Source: DATKYK01 sp034430255 (lineage in GTDB: Bacteria; Chloroflexota; Dehalococcoidia; E44-bin15). From it: DNA of 16,145 nt. Under the pieces are notes generated by a model that did no database searches, was not told the DNA's origin, and saw only the letters and a program-made list of their open reading frames with translations. How positions within the stretch are numbered: position 1 is the stretch's first letter; every line of letters begins with the position of its first letter. Of the stretch, positions 7,193 through 14,210 are shown piece after piece. A program made the translations under genes and the position numbers. The stretch is from contig DAOUEU010000011.1 of assembly GCA_034430255.1 (NCBI GenBank), positions 1 to 16,145 on the forward strand, read 5' to 3'.

Positions 7193-7990
7193 GTGGAGCT
7201 GTCTAAGGGGTTATTACGGGGAATGCACCCATCGGAAGCGCTGAGTAAGCAGAGTGGATACGGAGCGGCGGATATCCATATCCACAGCAGCGTGTCAGAT
7301 GGCGTGGCCAGTGTTACTGAGATCCTCGAGACCGTGGCACGCAAGGGTAATCTCGATGTCATTGCCATTACCGATCACAACGAAATCTCCGGCAGCTACG
7401 AGGCGAGGGAGCTCGCCGCAAAGCGCGGCTATCCTTTCGAAGTCGTGATTGGCATGGAGGTGAACACCCTTGAGGGGCACCTGCTAACACTCTTTACTGA
7501 GAGCCCGGCACCAACCTACCAATCCCTGGCATCCACCATAAAAGCGGTCCACGCCCAGGGCGGTCTCTGTATCGCGCCCCATCCCATGAATTGGCTGACA
7601 GACAGCATCAATCGGCGGAACCTGGAGAAAATCGTGAGCAGTAGTGAACCGGATATCTATCTTGATGGCATCGAAACGTTTAACGCCACGATCCCGGGGC
7701 GCATTAATCGAAGGGCAAAAATGTTTAGTCTAGAACACGATCTGGCGCAAACGGGGGGTAGTGACTCCCACTTCCTGGTCACCGTCGGTAGTGGTCTCAC
7801 CCTGTTTCCCGGCCGAAGTGCCGAGGAATTGAGAAGAAGCCTCCTGGAGCGGACTACCCTGTCCCGGAATGGCACTAAGGTGAGGCTTAGCGACATTGGA
7901 CTTATTCAAATTATCATGCAGCAGCACAGGAGCAGGGGATACTTCGTTCGTGGCATACTGAAGACCTTCACCAGGTGGCTTTCTTCATGA
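7193..7990 (+). CDS. PHP-domain phosphoesterase, candidate inositol-phosphate/PIP phosphatase
   Basis: This 265-residue PHP hydrolase belongs to a branch resembling COG0613 (YciV/TrpH-like). Putative metal ligands: ADIHIHSSVSDG (His29, His31), AITDHN (Asp61, His62), GMEVN (Glu89), EGHLL (His96), APHP (His130) and GSDSH (Asp191, His193). The basic C-terminus (FVRGILKTFTRWLSS) could associate with the membrane. The GTG at 7193 directly follows an in-frame TAG, so it is the earliest possible start; the ATG at 7223 is an alternative, and neither has a clear ribosome-binding site. Its stop overlaps the glycosyltransferase start (ATGA). It sits between inositol-phosphate synthesis and phosphatidylinositol glycosylation genes, so a phosphatase acting on inositol-1-phosphate or phosphatidylinositol phosphate is an attractive inference. 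Nucleotide phosphoesterase activity, as in other family members, is the alternative. Confidence 0.85.
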   Translation: MELSKGLLRGMHPSEALSKQSGYGAADIHIHSSVSDGVASVTEILETVARKGNLDVIAITDHNEISGSYEARELAAKRGYPFEVVIGMEVNTLEGHLLTLFTESPAPTYQSLASTIKAVHAQGGLCIAPHPMNWLTDSINRRNLEKIVSSSEPDIYLDGIETFNATIPGRINRRAKMFSLEHDLAQTGGSDSHFLVTVGSGLTLFPGRSAEELRRSLLERTTLSRNGTKVRLSDIGLIQIIMQQHRSRGYFVRGILKTFTRWLSS

Positions 7991-9099
7991 AGATCGCTCT
8001 GGTTTCCCCCTACGATTACGCCTACCCCGGTGGGGTTGTCATCCATATCGCCAACCTCTATGAGCAGTTTACAGGGATGGGTCACGATGTAAGGATAATA
8101 ACCCCTTATTCTGGTAGCAATGCCTCCCTTGATAATCGCGATATTATCCCCCTGGGTAGGCCTTTCCCCATACCCTCAGGTGGCTCTATCGCCAGGGCTC
8201 CCCTATCCCCGATGCTGTCTTCCCCTGTAAGGGACATCCTGGAGAGGGAAAATTTTGACATCATCCATCTCCACGAACCACTGGGCTCCGCCTTAACCAT
8301 CTGCACGCTTCGGGTATCTGACACCGTTAATGTTGGCACCTTTCACGCCTGCCACAGCGCCACCATGGGATACCGAATCGTGAGCCCGTTTGTCATGAAA
8401 TGGTTCAAAAAGCTCCATGGTAAGATCGCCGTTTCCAAACCAGCAATGGATTTTATCGGCAAACATTTCCCAGGCGATTATACTATAATCCCCAACGGCA
8501 TCGATGTGGCGCACTTCTCCACTGCCGTGCCCCCTATCTCCAGGTACGGTGACGGGAAATTGAACATTCTCTTCGTTGGTCGCCTGGAAAAGCGCAAAGG
8601 TCTGAGGTATCTCCTGGGGGCATATAAAAGGGTGAAGCAGGAGTTACCCAACACCCGGCTCATTGTGGTTGGACCGGGTAAGCACCAGAAATATGAAAAG
8701 CTGGTAAGAAAGGCCAATCTTAAGGACGTGGTCTTCACCGGATATGTGCCCAATGAAGACCTCCACACATATTATCAAACGGCAGACATCTTCTGCACCC
8801 CGGCTACTGGAGAGGAGAGCTTTGGCATCATTCTGCTGGAGGCCATGGCTGCCTCAAAGCCTATCGTTGCCTCAGCGATCGAGGGTTATGCCAGCGTGAT
8901 GAACCATGGTGTGGAGGGGCTAATGGTGCCCCCCAGAGATGAGCAGGCCATCGCCAGCGCCCTGATTCAACTGCTTGGCAACGAAACCCTGCGACGCGAG
9001 ATGGGCGCAAGGGGAAGGCTAAAGGCAGAGGAATGCAGTTGGCCCAACGTCGCCAGAAGGATTAGTGAGTACTATACCAGCTTGCTTAATGCCTCATAA
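7987..9099 (+). CDS. GT4 glycosyltransferase, PimA-like (phosphatidylinositol mannosyltransferase type)
   Basis: This is a GT-B fold glycosyltransferase of family GT4, 370 residues from the ATG at 7987. That ATG overlaps the upstream stop (ATGA), and AGGTGG (7973-7978) lies eight bases before it. A GTG at 7975 is possible but has no such support. The N-terminal domain opens MKIALVSPYDYAYPGGV with the glycine-rich acceptor loop and contains IIHLHEP, as in mycobacterial PimA. The C-terminal donor domain has NILFVGRLEKRKG and the E-x7-E motif in EESFGIILLEAMAA. PimA transfers mannose from GDP-mannose to phosphatidylinositol on the inner membrane face. Neighbouring ino1 and the CDP-alcohol transferase support a phosphatidylinositol acceptor; the sugar donor cannot be read from sequence. 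No PatA-like acyltransferase is seen in the window. Confidence 0.88.
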   Translation: MKIALVSPYDYAYPGGVVIHIANLYEQFTGMGHDVRIITPYSGSNASLDNRDIIPLGRPFPIPSGGSIARAPLSPMLSSPVRDILERENFDIIHLHEPLGSALTICTLRVSDTVNVGTFHACHSATMGYRIVSPFVMKWFKKLHGKIAVSKPAMDFIGKHFPGDYTIIPNGIDVAHFSTAVPPISRYGDGKLNILFVGRLEKRKGLRYLLGAYKRVKQELPNTRLIVVGPGKHQKYEKLVRKANLKDVVFTGYVPNEDLHTYYQTADIFCTPATGEESFGIILLEAMAASKPIVASAIEGYASVMNHGVEGLMVPPRDEQAIASALIQLLGNETLRREMGARGRLKAEECSWPNVARRISEYYTSLLNAS

Positions 9100-9170
9100 C
9101 CTTAAATGGGCAATACTACCCTCGGCTCCTGGCACACTCTGTCAGGGGCTTGGTATATTTAGGATAACAG

Positions 9171-9788
9171 ATGTGGCGACCTGCTGAAAAAATAAGCGAT
9201 GGAACTCACCACCTTGCCGAGCCGGTGGGCCGGGTGGTGGCCAAGACGGGGGTACCGCCCAACGTGCTCACCATCTTTGGCTTCTTGATGAATGTCGGCG
9301 TGGCCTGGATGATATCCCGGGGCCCGTACCTTTTCCCCATCGCCGGTGTGCTGATCTTGGTAGCCGGGATCTTTGACCTCCTCGATGGGGCAGTGGCCAG
9401 GGGCACCAATAGAGTAACCAAGTTCGGCGCCCTCCTCGATTCCACCCTGGACCGCCTATCCGAGGCGGTGCTTCTTTTCGGGCTTCTATGGTATTACGTC
9501 TGGCAACAAGATGCCTCCACAGAGCTCATCCTCATCTTTGCTACCGTTGTAGGCTCCCTGTGTATCAGCTATGTGAGGGCCAGGGCAGAGGGATTAGGGC
9601 TGGATTGCGAGGTGGGGATAATGAGGAGAACGGTTAGGATTCTTACCCTGGCCATCGGTCTCATGTTGAGTCCATTCGACCCCCTGCTCCTAGTGGCCCT
9701 CTGGGGTCTCGCTGTTCTTACCAATATGACAGCAGTGCATCGCCTTGTCTATGTATGGTATAAGGCCAGGAAGGGACCGCCTGGTTGA
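9171..9788 (+). CDS. CDP-alcohol phosphatidyltransferase, phosphatidylinositol-phosphate synthase-like
   Basis: This is a 205-residue integral membrane enzyme of the CDP-alcohol phosphatidyltransferase family. The diagnostic motif D-x2-D-G-x2-A-R-x8-G-x3-D-x3-D is intact at residues 69-94 (Asp69, Asp72, Asp90, Asp94), with several hydrophobic membrane segments around and after it. The segments FGALLDSTLDR and SYVRARAEGLGL closely resemble, from memory, those of mycobacterial phosphatidylinositol-phosphate synthase (PgsA1). That enzyme joins CDP-diacylglycerol to inositol-1-phosphate. The nearby ino1 and PimA-like genes support this over phosphatidylglycerophosphate synthase. AGGA (9161-9164) lies six bases before the ATG. 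A 71-base gap separates it from the glycosyltransferase. It runs tail-to-tail towards the minus-strand peptidase, 16 bases away. Confidence 0.87.
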   Translation: MWRPAEKISDGTHHLAEPVGRVVAKTGVPPNVLTIFGFLMNVGVAWMISRGPYLFPIAGVLILVAGIFDLLDGAVARGTNRVTKFGALLDSTLDRLSEAVLLFGLLWYYVWQQDASTELILIFATVVGSLCISYVRARAEGLGLDCEVGIMRRTVRILTLAIGLMLSPFDPLLLVALWGLAVLTNMTAVHRLVYVWYKARKGPPG

Positions 9789-9804
9789 GGGCTTGCTCAA
9801 GATG

Positions 9805-11055
9805 CTATCGCAAACGGCGGTGGTAGGAGAGCGCCAAATAGGCAGTCAGTATCCCTAAGATTGCCAACACAACGATGAGCGCGACGTAGGGCAAAGTGAT
9901 GCCCGATACTGTCTCCGCATGGATCGGCGAAGGCTGAGGCCCCAGACTAAGGCTCTCACGCCAAAGGGCATTGAGACCATCCATGTCAAAGCCGTAGACC
10001 TCGAGCAGGGCCTCATCATAGGTGCTCCCTTCCTTGAAGACATCCAGTAGCGCTAGTATTCTATCGCTACCATAACTATCGATTAGAAATTGCACCAGGC
10101 TATAGCTTTCGGCATAGGAGAGCCTGGCCTCATCGGGGTCGGCAGGAAAGGAACTGGCAAGAGTGCGCACTGAGAAGAGGGTGTCGTGAGCGATGGCCTC
10201 ATAAAGCAGTACCTTAAGATCCGACCTGAGCTCCCCCTCAGCATCCATCGCCAGCCCTTCGTCAAGCCAGGTGGGTAGACCACCGTAGGCACCAAATACA
10301 CACTGATGAACCACCATGTGCCCCATTTCATGGGCAATGGCCCTCTTGCCCCAAGCAAGGTCATCAGGAGATATACCGATGATTATGGTACTATAATCGG
10401 GGAAGGCGACTCCACCGGTCCATTCTTGAGGGTAGACCAATGCACCCTGCAAATCCTGAGAGCTGGCATAGATATATATCTTGACTGGCTGCTCCAGTGT
10501 AACCCCGACTTCACCGGATAGCCGCTCCAACGCCGCATCGGCAGCCCCTAAAAGCTCCTGGGCAAAGGCCAGGTCACCCTTATACCATAAGGTGGTCAAC
10601 TGATTGCCTTCCAGGCTCTGCCAATCATGGCCCAGGTCAGCAAATTCAATTTTAATCTGTGAGGTTTCAATTTGGTGCCCGGCATCATCCTCAATAAGCC
10701 ACCAGTAATCAATCTCCGTCCCCGGCGGCAATCCCCCTGTCTCCAGCATATCCCACGTCCAGCTTGCCTCTACCTTTTGACCCGGAGTGAAATCGACGTC
10801 CACCCGACAGCTAACCGAGGTGAGGCTCCGCCTGCTCAGCCGGTATTCAAGATCGATGTCGCCTATTCCGGTAGCCGCCTCTGCCTCCAGTTTAAAGGTG
10901 ATGGCGGAGGGAAACTGAACCAGAGCATCGCTGGATATTACAGTGACCTCACCCTGGGCCAGGATAGTTGCCGGGGTGAGGACAAAGGGAACAGCGAGGA
11001 CGATCGGGGCATAGAGAATTAAAAACAGCAGGAGCAACCGACAAATGCGCTTCAT
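9805..11055 (-). CDS. Membrane-anchored gluzincin metallopeptidase (peptidase MA-like)
   Basis: This is a 416-residue extracytoplasmic protein. It starts with a signal peptide (MKRIC, then a hydrophobic core to about residue 34, ending near ILAQG). A beta-rich region without recognised motifs spans about 36-140, followed by the catalytic domain. HEMGH (242-246) is the zinc-binding HExxH motif, and LDEGLA (264-269) supplies the downstream glutamate (Glu266) typical of gluzincins of the peptidase MA / M1-like group. A transmembrane helix (about 387-409) and a basic tail (HRRLR) anchor it, with the catalytic domain outside. Its ATG overlaps the prfB stop (ATGA), which implies translational coupling to release factor 2. 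The substrate is unknown. The fold class is fairly sure; the role is not. Confidence 0.85.
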   Translation of the reverse strand: MKRICRLLLLFLILYAPIVLAVPFVLTPATILAQGEVTVISSDALVQFPSAITFKLEAEAATGIGDIDLEYRLSRRSLTSVSCRVDVDFTPGQKVEASWTWDMLETGGLPPGTEIDYWWLIEDDAGHQIETSQIKIEFADLGHDWQSLEGNQLTTLWYKGDLAFAQELLGAADAALERLSGEVGVTLEQPVKIYIYASSQDLQGALVYPQEWTGGVAFPDYSTIIIGISPDDLAWGKRAIAHEMGHMVVHQCVFGAYGGLPTWLDEGLAMDAEGELRSDLKVLLYEAIAHDTLFSVRTLASSFPADPDEARLSYAESYSLVQFLIDSYGSDRILALLDVFKEGSTYDEALLEVYGFDMDGLNALWRESLSLGPQPSPIHAETVSGITLPYVALIVVLAILGILTAYLALSYHRRLR

Positions 11056-12156
11056 GACCCCTTCCCCATGGAGAATTTGAGGTAAGCCTCGATAAAGCCA
11101 TCCAACGCCCCATCCAGCACGGCGGAAGGGTCACTGGATTCATATCCTGTACGGTGATCCTTTACCATCTTATAGGGGTGTATTACATAGCTCCTGATCT
11201 GGTTTCCCCAACCGGCGGCGACATGCTCCCCCTTTAACCTGGCCTTCTCCTCGGCACGCTTTGCCAACTCAAGCTCAAGGAGGCGAGCGAGGAGAACCTT
11301 CAGCGCCAGCTCCTTATTCTGGTACTGTGAGCGCTCATTCTGGCAGACAGCCACCAGACCAGTGGGGAGATGGGTCACCCGAACCGCACTGCTGGTCTTC
11401 TGTACATGCTGCCCTCCAGGGCCGCTGGCCCTAAAGAAGTCGATCTTCACATCATCCGGGTTTATACTAACGTCCAGCTCCCGCTTAGCCTCAGGAGAAA
11501 CCTCCACCAGGGCAAAGGAGGTATGCCGAGCATGATCGGCATCGAAGGGGGAGAGGCGAACCAGGCGATGCACCCCGCGCTCTGCCTTGAGGTAGCCATA
11601 GGCATAATCTCCGGCGACCTGGATGAGGGCGCTCTTAATGCCCGCCTCATCACCGGGGGAGACCTCAACCACCCTCGCCTGATAGCCACGGCGCTCCGCC
11701 CACCTGAGATACATCCTGAGAAGCATCTCCGCCCAGTCCTGAGCCTCGGTGCCCCCGGCACCGGCGTGAACCGCGAGGAAGGCGTTCCTCTTTTCGTACT
11801 CACCGCCCAGGAGCAGTCCAAACTCCATCCTTTCAAACTGAGCAGCTAACCGCTCCGCCTCGGCAGCGATCTCCTCCCCCAGCACAGGCTCCTCCTCGGC
11901 GACCGCCAGTTCTGCCAGCTCTAAAAGCTCACCGACCTTGCCCTCCATGATGCGCCACTTATCCACCTCCCCCCTCAGCTCCCCCAGATGACGCATAACA
12001 CCCTGCGCCCTCTCCTGATCCTGCCAGAAATCGGGGCAGGCTGATTTCGCCTCTATTTCAGCGATCTCACGCTCCTTGTGAGCGAGGTCAAAGACGCACC
12101 ATGACTTGAGAGATGTTCTCCACTAGCTCCTCAAGCCTTTTTTTTTGTTCTTGCAC
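11052..12156 (-). CDS. prfB: Peptide chain release factor 2, with programmed +1 frameshift
   Basis: RF2 recognises UGA and UAA and triggers peptide release. The gene is in two frames. The first begins at GTG 12156-12154, nine bases after AAGGAG, and encodes 22 residues ending VMVRL before an in-frame TGA (12090-12088). Skipping T12090 continues as DLAHKEREIAEIE and CPDFWQDQERAQGVMRHLGEL, the standard RF2 N-terminal sequence, for 345 more residues. The total is 367, normal for RF2. The codon-recognition motif SPF (in RLSPFDADHARH) and the catalytic GGQ (in GPGGQHVQKTSS) are intact. The in-frame ATG at 11996 would give a 314-residue product lacking part of domain 1 and is not the real start. 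The last four bases overlap the peptidase gene. Confidence 0.96.
12088..12099 (-). promoter_or_regulatory. prfB programmed +1 ribosomal frameshift site
   Basis: Read on the minus strand the site is ATG GTG CGT CTT TGA, followed by C. The slippery CTT precedes the in-frame TGA and a following C, exactly as in the E. coli site (CTT TGA C). Instead of AGGGGG three bases upstream of CTT there is ATGGTG, a weaker match that can still pair GGUG with the anti-Shine-Dalgarno CACCUCC at the same spacing. RF2 shortage slows termination at UGA and favours the shift, giving autoregulation. Confidence 0.93.
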
Positions 12157-12187
12157 TTTTTCGTACTCCTTACGGTTTTTATATGGG

Positions 12188-12382
12188 CTATTCCCAATTT
12201 GGATTCCGATCAGCTATTACCAGCTTTATATCGCCATTTTGGGGAACGAGCTTAAATGATGCCCAAGCCGGGTCTGCATTCGCTGCAGTAATAACTATTT
12301 CTCCAGAATATTCTTTTAACTGTAAATCAAGTCGATAATGATCCCAGCCCCTCCCTGACGATACCCCCAAGCGATCATACAA
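12188..12382 (-). CDS. Doubtful 64-residue ORF upstream of prfB
   Basis: An ORF of 64 codons starts at TTG, eight bases after a good Shine-Dalgarno (GAGGAG), with an in-frame TGA just upstream. It ends 31 bases before the prfB start. The product is soluble-looking and mixed in composition (for example EIVITAANADPAWASFKLVP near residues 28-47), without transmembrane segments, Cys pairs or a motif I recognise. It could be a small gene of the prfB transcript, the decayed end of a larger gene, or chance. The surrounding AT-rich sequence has stops in all frames, so no longer protein can be assembled by a simple frameshift. Confidence 0.28.
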   Translation of the reverse strand: MYDRLGVSSGRGWDHYRLDLQLKEYSGEIVITAANADPAWASFKLVPQNGDIKLVIADRNPNWE

Positions 12383-12614
12383 ACGAAATTCTCCTCAGAT
12401 CTCTTACCACTATTCGTCAACAGTATTCTGTAATGAAATTTTTTAGATAATACTCTAATCTTATGTAAAGCTTAGGCTTATTAAATTTATCACGCCACCT
12501 CTCCTAAAAAATTACGGTTGCCACTCTACCCGTCAATGTTGTCAATAGTGGCGCAACTATCTGCCAAAAGTTCATCCAGTCCAATCTACTATCCTAAATA
12601 ATCTAAAGCAAGCT
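12383..12614. other. AT-rich intergenic stretch between nfi and prfB
   Basis: No credible gene is seen on either strand; stops are frequent in all frames. The stretch is clearly more AT-rich than its neighbours. It contains a short direct repeat (GTCAAT at 12532-12537 and 12541-12546) and TTGACA/TTGACG hexamers on the minus strand, but none has a good -10 box at proper spacing. It probably includes the promoter of prfB, which I cannot place. Confidence 0.5.
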
Positions 12615-13322
12615 TCATTGATTCCTTTGCCCAGCCCTTGCCACAGTGTGCTTCTTCCCTGAAGCGGCGAGGTGGGCGAGGCGCGTAGGCTCGGGGAGGC
12701 GATAGCCGCGAGAGCACGCCATCACCCAGTGGATGGCGGCCTCAAGGTCAACCCTGTGCCCGATGGAAACATAGACCGGATTTACCCCCCTCTTTGTACG
12801 AAGCGCCGCCCCGATAACCTCATCGCCATCGAGGAGCGGGGCATAATCGCCAGGCTCCTGTCCCAGATCACCATACTGGCCACACAGGACAGACTTGGCA
12901 CATCCTATGGTGGGTACATCCAGGAGAAGCCCCAGGTGGGAAGCCAGCCCCAATCTCCTGGGGTGTGCGATGCCCTGAGCATCGGCTATGAATAGGTCCG
13001 GGGTCACCCTAAGCCCTTCACAGGCAGCCAGAATCAAGGGCACCTCTCTAAAGGACAGCAGCCCGGGTACATAGGGAAAGCTGAGCCCCAGCGTCGCCAC
13101 ACCCTGCTCCACAATCGCAAGCTCGGGAAAACGTAGCACCACCACCGCCCCTCGTGCCAGCCCCCTGCTGTCCTCGCCAGAGATATCCACACCAGCAATT
13201 AGATGAGGGGCCTCGAGCTCGTTACTTCTCACCACCTGAGCGGCAAGAGCTCGCTGAATTTCCTTAGCCTCCGTAACGCTTACCTGCCAGCTATGAAGAT
13301 TGCTCCCTTTCACACCAATCAA
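12615..13322 (-). CDS. nfi: Endonuclease V (deoxyinosine 3'-endonuclease)
   Basis: Endonuclease V nicks DNA at the second phosphodiester bond 3' to deoxyinosine, starting repair of deaminated adenine. The 235-residue protein has the family motifs in order: VDIS with catalytic Asp46, FPYVPGLLSFREVP (82-95, Glu93), DAQGIAHPRRLGLASHLG (114-131, Asp114) and GVNPVYVSIGHRVDL (179-193). Asp-Ala-Gln replaces the Asp-Gly-His/Gln seen in many members, a mild variation beside an intact aspartate. The start is TTG after AGGGG with six bases between; an in-frame GTG three codons later is an alternative. It is co-oriented with prfB but separated by 458 bases, and divergent from rpsP. Confidence 0.94.
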   Translation of the reverse strand: MIGVKGSNLHSWQVSVTEAKEIQRALAAQVVRSNELEAPHLIAGVDISGEDSRGLARGAVVVLRFPELAIVEQGVATLGLSFPYVPGLLSFREVPLILAACEGLRVTPDLFIADAQGIAHPRRLGLASHLGLLLDVPTIGCAKSVLCGQYGDLGQEPGDYAPLLDGDEVIGAALRTKRGVNPVYVSIGHRVDLEAAIHWVMACSRGYRLPEPTRLAHLAASGKKHTVARAGQRNQ

Positions 13323-13429
13323 TTATATCCCCTGTAATACCCCCTGGCAACCTAACCTATGTTCCCGATACCATAAATAATACTGTAGACAACCTCTCTA
13401 TCTAAACCAGACCACAGCACACCAAACCA

Positions 13430-13458
13430 TTGACATATAGCACTTAATGACCCATAAT
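13430..13458 (+). promoter_or_regulatory. Consensus sigma70 promoter of the rpsP operon
   Basis: TTGACA (13430-13435) and CATAAT (13453-13458) are 17 bases apart. Transcription should begin near 13465, which rules out an rpsP start codon at 13447 and supports the ATG at 13480. The rest of the 157-base gap between nfi and rpsP shows nothing else I can identify. Confidence 0.8.
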
Positions 13459-13479
13459 AGCAGCATTAAGAGGTCAGTA

Positions 13480-14160
13480 ATGTTAAAGATTCGATTGAGT
13501 CGTGTAGGCAAGAAAAAGAGACCCAGCTATCGGGTGATGGTCGCCGATAGCCGGGCCCCGCGCGATGGCGCATTTATTGAAATCATTGGTCACTACAATC
13601 CGCTCACCGACCCCGCTACCATCGCAATCGACGAGGAGAAGGCGCTAAAGTGGCTTCGCCAGGGAGCGCGGCCTACAGAAAGGGTAGCGATCTTGCTAGC
13701 CAAGCTGGGCATCATAGAAAAGCCCACCAAGAAACACACCGAGAGGCTTGCCAAGCAGCTAGAGGAAAAGCCGGCGAAGACGCCGAAGAAGAAGCCTGCC
13801 AAGGAGAAACCTGCAGTGGAGCCTGAAGCGGAGCAGGAGCCAGCAGTGGAGGAAGCTGTCAAGGAGGAAATTTCAGAGGAGCCTGAAGCGGAGCAGAAGC
13901 CCGCCAAAGTGAAACCCTCAGAGAAGCCTGAGGCGGAGCAGGAGCCTGTCAAGGATAAACCCTCAGAGGAGCCTGAAGCGGAGCAGAAGCCCGCCAAGGA
14001 TAAACCCTCAGAGAAGCCTGAGGCGGAGCAGGAGCCAGCAGTGGAGGAAGCTGTCAAGGAGGAAATTTCAGAGAAGCCTGAAGCGGAGCAGAAGCCCGCC
14101 AAGATAAAACCCTCAGAGGAGCCTGCTGATAAGGAGTCTACGGCAAAAGGAGAAGGTTAG
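13480..14160 (+). CDS. rpsP: Ribosomal protein bS16 with a long repeat tail
   Basis: bS16 is a 30S protein needed for assembly. Residues 1-80 are an ordinary bS16: MLKIRLSRVGKKKRPSYR, VADSRAPRDG, IGHYNPL, then WLRQGARPTERVAILLAKLG. The family is normally about 75-100 residues, but this protein has 226. Residues 81-114 are Lys/Pro-rich, 115-214 are six tandem repeats beginning PEAEQ, and 215-226 close the chain. The tail is Glu/Lys/Pro-rich and probably disordered. The start at 13480 is chosen because it begins the conserved domain, has AGAGGT just upstream, and the promoter start lies after an alternative ATG at 13447. It leads the rpsP-khpA-rimM operon. Confidence 0.95.
   Translation: MLKIRLSRVGKKKRPSYRVMVADSRAPRDGAFIEIIGHYNPLTDPATIAIDEEKALKWLRQGARPTERVAILLAKLGIIEKPTKKHTERLAKQLEEKPAKTPKKKPAKEKPAVEPEAEQEPAVEEAVKEEISEEPEAEQKPAKVKPSEKPEAEQEPVKDKPSEEPEAEQKPAKDKPSEKPEAEQEPAVEEAVKEEISEKPEAEQKPAKIKPSEEPADKESTAKGEG
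13822..14121 (+). repeat. In-frame tandem repeats in the rpsP 3' end
   Basis: Six units each begin with codons for PEAEQ and have lengths of 60, 45, 45, 45, 60 and 45 bases (20 or 15 residues), totalling 300 bases. The 45-base unit encodes variants of PEAEQ-[KE]P-[AV]K-x-KPSE-[EK]. The two 60-base units (13822-13881 and 14017-14076) differ at only about two positions, so the larger pattern is A-B-C-D-A'-B'. All lengths are multiples of three, preserving the frame. The near identity suggests recent expansion by slippage or unequal recombination. Confidence 0.93.
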
Positions 14161-14167
14161 CACACGA

Positions 14168-14184
14168 CCCTTCCCCAAGAAGGG
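14168..14184 (+). other. Intergenic hairpin between rpsP and khpA
   Basis: CCCTTC (14168-14173) pairs with GAAGGG (14179-14184) around a CCCAA loop. No T-run follows, so it is not a standard terminator. It lies just after the rpsP stop and 26 bases before the khpA ATG, where it might affect mRNA processing or stability and set different levels for rpsP and the downstream genes. This is inference only. Confidence 0.4.
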
Positions 14185-14210
14185 ATCGAAAAAATAAGTA
14201 AAGGAGAGAA

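Noticed and set aside
9129..9147. Short stem CCTGGC/GTCAGG in the gap before the CDP-alcohol transferase as a terminator
   Set aside because: It has only six pairs, one a G-T wobble, and no T-run follows, so termination is not supported.
11052..11996. A 314-residue release factor 2 starting at ATG 11996
   Set aside because: It lacks the conserved N-terminal part of RF2, which is present upstream in the same frame back to the CTT TGA C frameshift site and continues in the other frame to GTG 12156.
12532..12546. Direct repeat GTCAAT-GTT-GTCAAT as a possible operator or attachment site
   Set aside because: It is too short and isolated in AT-rich sequence to distinguish from chance, with no integrase, tRNA or regulator gene adjacent.
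13447..13479. An 11-residue N-terminal extension of bS16 from ATG 13447
   Set aside because: The -10 box ends at 13458 and transcription should start near 13465, after this codon. The conserved domain begins at ATG 13480, which has its own ribosome-binding site.
13593..14102. A 169-residue minus-strand ORF opposite the rpsP repeats, rich in Ser/Gly/Ala
   Set aside because: It is the mirror of the in-frame repeats: its repetitive sequence follows from the plus-strand codons, and no ribosome-binding site or promoter was evident.
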